Shown here: in pieces, positions 1-7,586 of the stretch
How the letters are laid out: each line of letters begins with the position of its first letter
How positions within the stretch are numbered: position 1 is the stretch's first letter
Assembly (NCBI GenBank): GCA_035378955.1
Contig: DAOSUS010000052.1
Span: forward strand, 1 to 20,201
Length of the DNA: 20,201 bases
Origin: Candidatus Hydrogenedens sp.
GTDB lineage: Bacteria > Hydrogenedentota > Hydrogenedentia > Hydrogenedentales > Hydrogenedentaceae
Direction: 5' to 3'
Translations under genes and position numbers: made by a program
Notes under the pieces: generated by a model
The model's input: the letters and a program-made list of their open reading frames with translations, nothing else
Told to the model about the DNA's origin: nothing
Database searches by the model: none

Positions 1-632
1 TTCATTTTACAAATTCTTCCAACACTTGCGTTAGTTATCTTTGCCTGTTGTATCCATAACTCTTCTAAAAGAGGGAAAGAATCAAATACTTCAAATCCTC
101 TGTCTGTAATATTAATTGTGTATAACTTTACCTCTCTTAAATTCCGCAAATTTTTTAACTTTAAAATACCTGTATCAGAAACAGCTGTCTGGACTAATTG
201 TAAACTTTTCAATCCCGTTAAATGGCTTATGTAGCCTATTTTCTCATCATTAATTCCATATCCAACTAAACCTAATGCCTGTATATCATTCGGGTGCAAG
301 TTCGTGAGCCAGGACATTTCTCGGGCTCCCTCAATTTCCATCTGCAATTTTACTTCGGTATTCTTTTGAATAGTAATTGTTCCTTTCGCATCTGTAAAAG
401 GTTTCCACTCCGCTTGTAAAGGTTCTCTCCATGCTCGTGTAAGAATTTTCCCTAAGGATTTATTATCAGGAAATGTGATAGTCCTTTCAGGAAGAGGCTT
501 ATCTTCTATAATATCTGGAATTATATTCTTGCAAATAATATTTAAATTCGGATAATTTGACTTAACTCCATTTATCATGCCTTCGGAAACATCATTATCA
601 ATATATACTATTTCAAATTTTGCCTGGGATAA
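1..632 (-). CDS. C-terminal leucine-rich-repeat part of the interrupted coiled-coil protein (partial, continues beyond the window)
   Basis: Reading the minus strand from 632 down to 1 gives 210 codons without a stop, in exactly the same frame as the gene ending at 633-635, so this is the rest of that protein after an in-frame TGA. It begins LSQAKFEIVYID and continues into a second copy of a module (FPDNKSLG, then DAKGTITI 27 residues later). Leucine-rich repeats of about 24 residues follow (LTGLKSLQLVQTAVSDTG, LRNLREVKLYTINITDRG). It is open at the window edge, so the true C-terminus is unseen. I see no ribosome binding site just after the TGA and no start codon there, so independent translation is unlikely. 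Either the TGA is read through or is a sequence error, or this is the decayed 3' end of a pseudogene. LRR domains of this type usually mediate protein contacts; the partner is unknown. Confidence 0.8.
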
Positions 633-635
633 TCA
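633..635 (-). other. In-frame TGA interrupting the coiled-coil/LRR gene
   Basis: The codon after ENILK is TGA, and the next codon (TTA) opens 210 sense codons in the same frame. In my alignment of the two module copies the TGA position falls opposite a Tyr, so an aromatic residue (Trp, TGG to TGA) is a natural original. carA also ends in TGA, and none of the other genes contains an internal TGA, so reassignment of the code is not supported. Confidence 0.85.
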
Positions 636-3413
636 TTTTAAGATATTTTCTTCCTGTGGAATAGAGTCCAATGTCAAAACCGATATTTTCCCCAATATCT
701 CAGGATCTAAATTCATTATACGAGGTAACAAACCGAGGTCTGTTCGTATTTGAATTTTCCACTCTGGATTGATTTCCACATCTCCTTTTGCATCCTGTAA
801 TCGTCTCCAATCGTTACTATCAGATATCTGTTTGTCCTGATAGAATAATGAACCCAGAGATATATTTTTAGGAAAAGAAAGTATTATATTTTTCTTTTCT
901 GGTTCTGTTATTTGTGGAGGAGGTGTAGGAGTCTGTTCCGCCTTCTCTTCTTTTTTTTCAATGACTGCTGGTGTAGCGGGGATTACAGATTCTGCTGGTG
1001 GTGGAGGAGTTGGTTCTACCTTGCTAACAATATCTTTTTGTTCTACATTTTGTTGAACAACTTGATTTGGGAGTTCTGTTTTTCCTCTTGAAAAATAATA
1101 TCCGATACCAATTCCAGCGCATAAAACCACAATAATGCCGATCACAGCCACTAACATTGTAAATTTATTATTTCCTTTGGCTACAGTGATGCTTGCGGAA
1201 GCCAATATGGCTTCTGGAACTTCTTCAAACGGACTAACAGATGGAGTTTGTGTTTTAATTACAGAAGACCCTTGTTCTGATTCAGTTTTGGAGAATATCT
1301 GTTTTTGTTTTAGTTGTTCCAATTCCTGCCGGAGTTGTTGACGGGAACTTAACAACATAGAGGTCTGAGAGCGTAAAGCCTCCATTTCACTCATGAGGTC
1401 TTCTAACTGTTTTTCTTTTCGAATTTTTTCTTCATTAATTTTAGCGATTTCCTGCTCTCTTTGGGATAAAGTTAGTTGTAAAGAATTAAGTTGTTCTCGT
1501 GCCTTATCTAATTCTGTATTCTTTTCTGTTTCGCGTTGTTTTAATGATTGAATTTCTTGCTCGAGTATTTCTTGATGTGTCTGTGTAGAATGGGTTCGTT
1601 GATGTAATAAAACTAATTCTTCTTGTAGTTTGGCTAAAAGTTCCTCTTTTTCTGTCCGTTTTTTTATCTCTTCTCGAATAGCCGTTTCTTTTTCAAGCAG
1701 TGAAGCCGATAATTGGTCTAATTTGCTTTGTAATTCAATGAATTCCTGTTCTTTGGAAGTCAGTTTCTTACGGAAGACAGTTAATTCCTCTTCAATTTTG
1801 CTCTCTGAATGAGTTGCTTCATGGGCTTTTTCGCGAACGGAATTTAATTCTGCTTGTAATTTTTGTATTTGTAAAATATATTGTTCTTGGGCTTTTTGTG
1901 ATTCCTGAACGGCTATTTCGCGTGCTTTCAGTTCTTCTTGTAGTTCTTTAACCTTATTTTGTGCTTCTGTGAGGGCGGTGGTTTTCTCCTGTTCTCCTTT
2001 TCTAAGCAGTTCCAACTCTTGAACCATTGTTTGTTCTGTTTTAATGTATTGTTCCGCCTGATTTTTTAATTGCTCATATTCTTTCTGTATTTGCTGAAGA
2101 TTCTCGATGGTCATCATACTTCGTTTTTCTGCATTTTGAAGTAGTGCTTCCCGTTCTGCCAGCATTTGTTGTACTTTTTCCAATTCGCCCCGAGTATTAT
2201 CAAGAGCCGTTTCTTTAGATTGAGTGGCTTTCCGAAGTTGCTCTATTTCCTTTTGTAATTGTAACTCTGCTTCCTGTGCCTGCTTTGCTTGAGATTGAGT
2301 GGCTTTCATCTCTTCTCGAAGCCGTTCAACCTCTTTTTTACTTTCCGATGATTGTTTCTCCAAAGATTGTATTAACTGCTCTTTTTCTTGCAGTTGTTGT
2401 TTTAATTGCTGTAAGGCATCTCGCGTCTCATCCAATTCTCTGGATTTCTGTTCCTCTACTCTTCTCAGGTCCTCTATTTGTTTTTGTAAATCCTCCTGAG
2501 ATTTTTCTGCATCTCGTGCTTGTTCATTCAGTTTTCCTAATTCTTGTTCTAAATACTGGACCTGTTTTTCTCGTTCTTTCTTTTCGTTTTCTAATACACT
2601 AATTTCCGCTTCACGAGATTTTAATGTTTGTTGCAATTCCTGAAGTTGATTTTGTGCCTGTTGTAGAGCCTCCTCTTTTGTTTTACTCAATTCCTTTAAT
2701 TGTTTTAATTCCTCTACTAAACTTGCCTGAGACCGTGCCGTCTGTTCGGCTTTTTCCTGAAGGGAATTTATTTCCGATTCCATCAGAGCGATTGTTTTTT
2801 CCCGTTGGGCACGTTCTAATGCTGCTGTTTGGACTTCCTGTTCTTTTTCATCCAAAGAGTCTTTTAAGTGTCTCAATTCCTCTTGTGCCCGTAATAATTC
2901 TTCATTTTTCCTTTTTTCCTGCTCTTTAAGTCGTTCTAATTCGACAGATAGGGCTTTGCGAATGGCTTCTTCTTCATCTTTTTTCTCTTTCATGTGGATA
3001 AGTTGACTTTTCAATTCACGAATCTGCTCTTCGTAGATCGCTTTTTCTTGTGTCTTTTCTTCTACCTTGTGGGATTGCCTATCAAGTTCTTCTTTTATCT
3101 GATCTAACCGATAAAGATAATTGGATACTATTTCTCTCAGATACTCTTTTTCTTCTTCATCAAGGTGAATAGTAAACCAAGATATCCTTTCTTCCAAAGC
3201 ATTAATTTGCTGTTCAATTATCGGAACAAGATTAGATAATTCATTCCAATCTCCTATTACTAAAGATAAATCAGCCTTTAGAAATAGATAATTTAGGAAA
3301 TTGTTAAAATCTTTAGGGAGTGTATTTAAATTCTTATTTGCTCCAATAAAATCACGACGAAAGAATAATTCATGTGTTTTTTTAAATATATCTTCTAACT
3401 CTTCAAGTAACAT
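633..3413 (-). CDS. Long coiled-coil membrane protein with extracytoplasmic LRR-type module, ended by an in-frame TGA
   Basis: 926 residues up to the TGA. Residues 1-60 form a helical start without a signal peptide. About 60-735 are almost continuous heptad-like Glu/Lys/Gln/Leu coiled coil. One hydrophobic span lies near 752-774 (LVAVIGIIVVLCAGIGIGYY), then a Pro/Glu-rich linker, then a module from about 844 (FPKNISLG at 847-854, DAKGDVEI at 874). With no signal peptide and a single span, the coiled coil should be cytoplasmic and the C-terminal module outside, which is inference. The start ATG has AGAAGGA seven bases upstream and a TTGACA-type promoter before that. The coiled coil makes homology-based naming unreliable; resemblance to SMC or myosin is compositional. 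The function is unknown; a scaffold linking cytoplasm and envelope is one possibility. The module is duplicated beyond the TGA, so the natural protein is at least about 1137 residues. Confidence 0.85.
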   Translation of the reverse strand: MLLEELEDIFKKTHELFFRRDFIGANKNLNTLPKDFNNFLNYLFLKADLSLVIGDWNELSNLVPIIEQQINALEERISWFTIHLDEEEKEYLREIVSNYLYRLDQIKEELDRQSHKVEEKTQEKAIYEEQIRELKSQLIHMKEKKDEEEAIRKALSVELERLKEQEKRKNEELLRAQEELRHLKDSLDEKEQEVQTAALERAQREKTIALMESEINSLQEKAEQTARSQASLVEELKQLKELSKTKEEALQQAQNQLQELQQTLKSREAEISVLENEKKEREKQVQYLEQELGKLNEQARDAEKSQEDLQKQIEDLRRVEEQKSRELDETRDALQQLKQQLQEKEQLIQSLEKQSSESKKEVERLREEMKATQSQAKQAQEAELQLQKEIEQLRKATQSKETALDNTRGELEKVQQMLAEREALLQNAEKRSMMTIENLQQIQKEYEQLKNQAEQYIKTEQTMVQELELLRKGEQEKTTALTEAQNKVKELQEELKAREIAVQESQKAQEQYILQIQKLQAELNSVREKAHEATHSESKIEEELTVFRKKLTSKEQEFIELQSKLDQLSASLLEKETAIREEIKKRTEKEELLAKLQEELVLLHQRTHSTQTHQEILEQEIQSLKQRETEKNTELDKAREQLNSLQLTLSQREQEIAKINEEKIRKEKQLEDLMSEMEALRSQTSMLLSSRQQLRQELEQLKQKQIFSKTESEQGSSVIKTQTPSVSPFEEVPEAILASASITVAKGNNKFTMLVAVIGIIVVLCAGIGIGYYFSRGKTELPNQVVQQNVEQKDIVSKVEPTPPPPAESVIPATPAVIEKKEEKAEQTPTPPPQITEPEKKNIILSFPKNISLGSLFYQDKQISDSNDWRRLQDAKGDVEINPEWKIQIRTDLGLLPRIMNLDPEILGKISVLTLDSIPQEENILK

Positions 3414-3446
3414 TTTATTTTCCTTCTAATAATATTAAAAATCACA

Positions 3447-3473
3447 ATTATCATTAATAAAATATTTTGTCAA
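3447..3473 (-). promoter_or_regulatory. Candidate sigma70-type promoter for the coiled-coil gene
   Basis: On the minus strand a perfect TTGACA (3468-3473) is followed by GATAAT (3447-3452). The spacer is 15 bases, shorter than the ideal 17, so the assignment is moderate. Transcription would start about 25-30 bases before the ATG at 3413, leaving room for the AGAAGGA ribosome binding site. Confidence 0.5.
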
Positions 3474-3557
3474 GAAAATAGTTCAAAAACTTGTTTTTTT
3501 TATATTAATAGTTTATCATATTGCACATGAAAAATAAACAAAAAATTTTGTATATAT

Positions 3558-3586
3558 TTTACAAATATTTTATGATAAAATATAAT
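3558..3586 (+). promoter_or_regulatory. Sigma70-type promoter for the HDOD regulator
   Basis: TTTACA (3558-3563, five of six consensus bases) and a perfect TATAAT (3581-3586) are separated by 17 bases. The expected start of transcription is near 3593, about 33 bases before the GTG start. This is the best-matching promoter I see in the window, although the surrounding AT-richness raises the chance of such matches. Confidence 0.65.
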
Positions 3587-3600
3587 ATGCTGTAAAAAAT

Positions 3601-3614
3601 CAGTGAAATCACTG
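3601..3614. repeat. 14-base perfect palindrome in the leader of the HDOD gene
   Basis: CAGTGA-AA-TCACTG has perfect 6-base arms around two bases. It lies just downstream of the predicted transcription start and runs directly into the GGGA ribosome binding site (3614-3617). Its position suits a repressor operator; the two-base centre is too tight for a good RNA hairpin unless the stem opens. No regulator can be named. Confidence 0.55.
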
Positions 3615-3625
3615 GGAATAAATGT

Positions 3626-5185
3626 GTGAGTGAACAAGAATACGAAATAATAAGTTGCGCCAAGTGTGGTCAAAAAATGAAAGTGCCGACTTCTGCGGAA
3701 GGTAAGGCATTTAAATGTGTTCGTTGCGGGAATATTATTCGTTATATTCCTGCACCTCCAGAGCCTTCTGTGGGTGGACAGATAGGTGGGATGGATGTTT
3801 CTACATCGGGTGCTAATTTTACAGGGACACTGTCTCAATGGCTTGTTGCCACAGACTTAATAACAAGTCAAGATTTGGAGGAAGCGATAGAAATACAAAG
3901 GAAACAAGGTGGGTATCTTTTAAAAATACTGTATCAATATGAAAAATTACCTGTGGAAAAGTTGTTTGATATTCTTTCTAAAAGTTCGGGTTTTCCAAAA
4001 ATTGATATTAACCGTCTCTACATAGATAAAGAAATTGTTGAATTAGTTCCAAAGAAATTATGTGAAGAAAGGTTTGTATTTCCTGTTGATAAATTGGGAA
4101 GGAACCTTACTTTAGCAATGGCATGTCCCATTGATAGAGAAACCGTTTTTCTTGTTGAGCAATTTACGCAATTAAGGGTAAAACCCACTCTTGCTCGAGT
4201 TACAGAAATTGAAGAAACCATAAATAAATATCATAAGGGAAGAACAGGAGATACCGGAATTTACCATACACCAACCATTTCATCTGCTCCTGCTACTTCT
4301 ACTACAGAAAGTAGAATTATAAGAACAAAGCCAGCAGTAGAAGAAGAACTTACAGAATCTGTTGTTCAATTTACAAAGGAAACTTATGATAGAGAAAAGA
4401 AGAATGTTGAACTGATAATTGATGAATTGGAATATCTTCCCATTCCTCCCACAGCAGAACTTGCTTTAAGTATGGTATTAGATGATAGTTCTCCCAATAT
4501 GGAAGATTTAAGTTCAATCTTTGCGGATGAACCTTCTTTAGCAACGGCTTTACTTCGTTGGGCAAATACATCTATCGTATCGGAAGAAAAAAAGATAGGA
4601 AGTATATGGTCGGCTCTGGCTCTTTTGGGCCCAGATGGTATTCAGGTAATGGTAAACCATATTAAAAAAAGTCAGCAACCTATTTCAGAATATCCTGTAT
4701 TGCCCATAAGTGGAAGGTCAAAACTTTCTGCCAAACTTGCGGAAAAATTAGCACAAAATTCAAAGAGAATAAGTCCCTCTCTCGCCTATACTACAGCCCT
4801 GATACACCAAATAGGGGCTATTGTGCTATATATGGTGGGACAGGAAGAGTATAAAAAAATTATGAAAGATTCTCTTCCCGAAATACGATTAAGAAAAGAA
4901 GCCGAATATTTCACTATTAATCATGCCGTAACAGCATCCCTATTGGCGAGTAGATGGAAATTTCCGGAAATAGTGGTTCACGCCCTATGCCATTATTTAG
5001 AACCCTACAAAGCACCTGGAAAATCTAAAGACTTGGCTCATATCCTTTTTATTTCTTCAATAGCTGGTTTGCCAGGGGAACAATCCATTCGAGATGAAGT
5101 TATCCGTGATGCGTTAAAAATAAGAGAGAAAAGTATTCAATATCTCGGTCTTGATTTAAGAGAAGTTGTAAAAGCTTTAGGATAG
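3626..5185 (+). CDS. Zinc-ribbon, MshEN-like, HDOD-domain regulatory protein
   Basis: 519 residues. Residues 11-34 form a zinc ribbon (CAKC...CVRC). Residues of about 66-205 resemble the MshEN/GspE N-terminal domain, a fold that binds c-di-GMP in some family members (LSQWLVATDLITSQDL, then FVFPVDKLGRNLTLAMACPID). From about 262 to 480 is an HDOD domain (ELEYLPIPPTAELAL..., IHQIG at 393-397, H433, H452, H456). The HD pair is HQ here, in keeping with HDOD domains, which generally lack the full phosphodiesterase metal site. No membrane span or ATPase domain is present, so it is a soluble signalling protein and not a pilus motor. The start is GTG: the ATG four bases upstream runs into TGA within four codons, and GGGA sits eight bases before the GTG. 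It ends 22 bases from the convergent SPASM gene. The MshEN call is from pattern memory and is less sure than the HDOD call. Confidence 0.85.
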   Translation: MSEQEYEIISCAKCGQKMKVPTSAEGKAFKCVRCGNIIRYIPAPPEPSVGGQIGGMDVSTSGANFTGTLSQWLVATDLITSQDLEEAIEIQRKQGGYLLKILYQYEKLPVEKLFDILSKSSGFPKIDINRLYIDKEIVELVPKKLCEERFVFPVDKLGRNLTLAMACPIDRETVFLVEQFTQLRVKPTLARVTEIEETINKYHKGRTGDTGIYHTPTISSAPATSTTESRIIRTKPAVEEELTESVVQFTKETYDREKKNVELIIDELEYLPIPPTAELALSMVLDDSSPNMEDLSSIFADEPSLATALLRWANTSIVSEEKKIGSIWSALALLGPDGIQVMVNHIKKSQQPISEYPVLPISGRSKLSAKLAEKLAQNSKRISPSLAYTTALIHQIGAIVLYMVGQEEYKKIMKDSLPEIRLRKEAEYFTINHAVTASLLASRWKFPEIVVHALCHYLEPYKAPGKSKDLAHILFISSIAGLPGEQSIRDEVIRDALKIREKSIQYLGLDLREVVKALG

Positions 5186-5207
5186 GAAAAAGATTTAGAG
5201 AGGTTCT

Positions 5208-5957
5208 TTATTTTTGAAGGTATTTCATCAACAGGGAAGGACAGCCATCACAACCTTCATTTACTTTATGAATTTTCTCTTCTACACTATGGGGTAAGGA
5301 TGGGTCTTTTACTATTTCCTGAAATTTTTTCTCGTAAATGTTTCCTAATTTATAATTTTTCATTCCTGATACAAGACCACAGGTATATATAGAACCTGTA
5401 TTATCAACATAGAGTAATTTAGATGCTCCTTCACAATTCGGCTTATCTCCATATTCTTGAGGGTCCGCAATTCCTAAAAATAGTCCCATTTCCCGTATTT
5501 TTTTAAATTGTTCGAGAGCCTTCTTTTTGACAAAAATCTGAGTTAATTCTTTTTTCAAACTACTGAGAATTTTTATTTCATTTGTAGAAATTTTTTCTCT
5601 ACACAAAAATAATCCTACTTTCATATTATAAGTATTTTGAGCCCATTGACATATTTCAATAACCTCTTTCATTTGGTCTATAGGAACATGAACAGTTAGC
5701 ACCAACCAATTTGCTCCCACTGAAACCGCTTCATCCACAATATTTAGCCAGTCATCAAGTTTTAGCCGATTATCTTGTTTGTGTCCATTTTTGCTTATGT
5801 CCTGTCCAGATACTTTAATCCATACATAGGATATATCTTTAGGGGCTGATTGTGCTATGTGAGAACATTCTCTAATCTTTTTGAATATAGATTTTGGGAA
5901 TCCAAGTAGTTCTAAGGTCAAATCCGATTTCTTAAGTTCTTTTTCTGTTTGACTCAT
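5208..5957 (-). CDS. SPASM-domain protein with a degenerate radical-SAM barrel
   Basis: 249 residues. The C-terminal third looks like a SPASM auxiliary iron-sulfur domain: C175, C193 after DNTGSIYTC, the usual KLGNIYEKKFQEI stretch, then C236 and C239 (CDGC). The middle (LKLDDWLNIVDEAVSVGANW at 66-84, then MKVGLFL) has the beta/alpha pattern that follows the cluster motif in radical-SAM/SPASM enzymes. The CxxxCxxC that should precede it is absent, and the SAM-contacting GGEP-like segment reads TVHVP. It therefore probably cannot cleave SAM. Nothing in frame upstream of the ATG offers a longer start, because a stop lies 12 codons before it. The only SD-like element, GGAG, is about 14 bases upstream, so initiation looks weak. 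It may bind a cluster or a peptide partner; the role is unknown. Confidence 0.75.
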   Translation of the reverse strand: MSQTEKELKKSDLTLELLGFPKSIFKKIRECSHIAQSAPKDISYVWIKVSGQDISKNGHKQDNRLKLDDWLNIVDEAVSVGANWLVLTVHVPIDQMKEVIEICQWAQNTYNMKVGLFLCREKISTNEIKILSSLKKELTQIFVKKKALEQFKKIREMGLFLGIADPQEYGDKPNCEGASKLLYVDNTGSIYTCGLVSGMKNYKLGNIYEKKFQEIVKDPSLPHSVEEKIHKVNEGCDGCPSLLMKYLQK

Positions 5958-6060
5958 AGATTTTTTATTTACTCCAGTTTGTTTTATTACTCACGATTTA
6001 TAATAACATATTTACAAAAAAAATAATTCCAATAATCAAAAAAATTCTCTATTAAATAAA

Positions 6061-6091
6061 TTCGAATTAAAAAATGTTTATCCTATATAAT
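6061..6091 (+). promoter_or_regulatory. Possible carA promoter
   Basis: TATAAT at 6086-6091 lies about 60 bases before the carA start. The best upstream partner (TTCGAA, 6061-6066) is a poor -35 at a long 19-base spacing. Other -10-like strings (TATTAT at 6102-6107) occur nearby. I see no PyrR-type attenuator hairpin in this 191-base divergent gap (5958-6148), which otherwise holds only AT-rich sequence. Confidence 0.25.
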
Positions 6092-6148
6092 ATGCGACTA
6101 ATATTATAGAATGTATTATAACGCAAAGTCATATAAAGGAAGAAAAAC

Positions 6149-7300
6149 ATGCAAGAGGAAAAACAAGCCCTTTTGGTTATAGAAGATGGGACAGTATTTT
6201 GGGGAAGGTCTGTAGGCGCCGAAGGGGAATCCTTCGGAGAACTTGTATTTAATACCAGTATGACAGGTTATCAAGAAATCCTTACCGACCCCTCCTACGC
6301 GGGGCAGATTATTACAATGACTTATCCCCATATTGGTAATTATGGCTGTAATCCCGAGGATGTTGAATCGAGAACTGTTTTTGCTCGCGGTTTTGTTATG
6401 CGAGAATGTTGTTCTATACCCAGTTCCTGGCGGGCTACAATGTCACTCCCCGAATTTTTTAAAAAATATAATGTTGTAGCCATTGACCAGGTAGATACAA
6501 GGAAAATTACACGAATATTAAGAACAAAAGGGAACCAGAAAGCAATTATCAGCACAGTTGATTTAAATCCCGAATCGCTTTTGCAAAAGGCAAAAAATGC
6601 TCCAGATATGGCAGGAAGTGATTTTGTTAAAGAAGCTACTATAACACAACCCTATGAATGGGAATTACCTGAAACATCTAAATATCGTGTTGTAGTTATG
6701 GATTTTGGTGTGAAATATAATATTTTACGGTTGTTAAGAGAGCATAATTGTGCGGTTGTAGTTGTTCCGTCCACCACGCCTGCGGAACAGATTTTAGCCT
6801 ATAATCCCGATGGCGTAGTTTTATCGAATGGTCCCGGAGACCCGGCCGCACTAACCTATATCTATCCTATTGTGCAAAAAATTATTCAAAATAATATCCC
6901 CATTTTAGGGATTTGTTTAGGACATCAGATTATTGGACATGCTCTTGGTGGGAAAACTTATAAACTTAAATTTGGACATCGGGGTGCCAATCAGCCCGTA
7001 ATGCACATGGAAACACGAAAAGTAGAGATTACCTCGCAAAATCATGGTTTCGCTGTTGACCCTAAATCATTAGATTTAGAAAAAGTCGAAATTTCTCATG
7101 TCCACTTGAATGATATGACCTGCTCAGGATTATGTCATAAAGAATTACCCGTTTTTAGTGTTCAATACCACCCCGAAGCCTCTCCAGGTCCTCATGATAG
7201 CAGATATCTTTTCAAAAGGTTTACCAACTTAATGGATGAGTATAAGGACAGAAGAAAAGGAAAAGATAAATCCCATTCATTAAACTCTATGCCCGCCTGA
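6149..7300 (+). CDS. carA: Carbamoyl-phosphate synthase small (glutamine amidotransferase) subunit
   Basis: 383 residues, a normal length. CarA hydrolyses glutamine and channels ammonia to CarB to make carbamoyl phosphate for pyrimidine and arginine synthesis in the cytoplasm. The N-terminal CarA domain is clear (GELVFNTSMTGYQEILTDPS, residues 30-49). The class I amidotransferase domain carries the triad: nucleophile C256 in GICLGHQ, H341 and E343 in YHPEASPGP. GGAAG sits about seven bases before the ATG. The gene ends in TGA and is followed after 20 bases by a convergent gene. carB is not next to it: the upstream neighbour is divergent and the downstream one convergent, so CarB must be encoded elsewhere. 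The last 20 residues are charged and look like a non-conserved tail. Confidence 0.96.
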   Translation: MQEEKQALLVIEDGTVFWGRSVGAEGESFGELVFNTSMTGYQEILTDPSYAGQIITMTYPHIGNYGCNPEDVESRTVFARGFVMRECCSIPSSWRATMSLPEFFKKYNVVAIDQVDTRKITRILRTKGNQKAIISTVDLNPESLLQKAKNAPDMAGSDFVKEATITQPYEWELPETSKYRVVVMDFGVKYNILRLLREHNCAVVVVPSTTPAEQILAYNPDGVVLSNGPGDPAALTYIYPIVQKIIQNNIPILGICLGHQIIGHALGGKTYKLKFGHRGANQPVMHMETRKVEITSQNHGFAVDPKSLDLEKVEISHVHLNDMTCSGLCHKELPVFSVQYHPEASPGPHDSRYLFKRFTNLMDEYKDRRKGKDKSHSLNSMPA

Positions 7301-7320
7301 TATTGCTTGAAAATCGTTAT

Positions 7321-7557
7321 TTATTTGAGCATTGGATAAGGGTATTTGCAACGAGGACATATCTGTTTAGCGGGCTTTAATAATAACCATATAAACATTA
7401 ATGGGATAATAATAAATAGCGGAATAAAATAAAAAGATATTATCAACATTACTAACAAAAGTAACCATAAACCACATCCTGTTCCTTTAACTTCCGCTTT
7501 TCCTTCATAGAAGCAATTAGGACATTTTATTGTTTTCGACCGTAATGCAAAAGCCAT
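7321..7557 (-). CDS. Small LITAF-like zinc-ribbon membrane protein
   Basis: 78 residues: CPNC (12-15), then about 30 very hydrophobic residues (LWLLLLVMLIISFYFIPLF and onward), then CPRC near the end. Two CxxC knuckles flanking a hydrophobic segment is the layout of LITAF-like domains, in which a zinc site anchors a hairpin-like insertion on the cytoplasmic membrane face. That match is by pattern only. It starts 29 bases after the stop of the beta-propeller lipoprotein gene on the same strand and is probably co-transcribed with it, but no convincing ribosome binding site is visible. The function is unknown; such proteins may tag or sort membranes or membrane proteins. Confidence 0.7.
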   Translation of the reverse strand: MAFALRSKTIKCPNCFYEGKAEVKGTGCGLWLLLLVMLIISFYFIPLFIIIPLMFIWLLLKPAKQICPRCKYPYPMLK

Positions 7558-7586
7558 AGGTAAATCTAAAGTTTATAATATAATTT

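Noticed and set aside
633..635. TGA read as selenocysteine or as a reassigned sense codon
   Set aside because: The site is a leucine-rich repeat and not a redox motif, carA uses TGA as its stop, and no other gene in the window contains an internal TGA.
2276..2929. Plus-strand open frames of about 100 residues opposite the coiled coil
   Set aside because: They mirror the repetitive codon use of the coiled coil, have no ribosome binding site and resemble no protein.
633..3413. SMC, myosin or phage tape-measure protein
   Set aside because: There are no ATPase motifs and no phage neighbours; resemblance would come only from coiled-coil composition.
5186..5207. Terminator between the convergent HDOD and SPASM genes
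   Set aside because: The 22-base gap contains no inverted repeat with a T-tract; transcripts may overlap.
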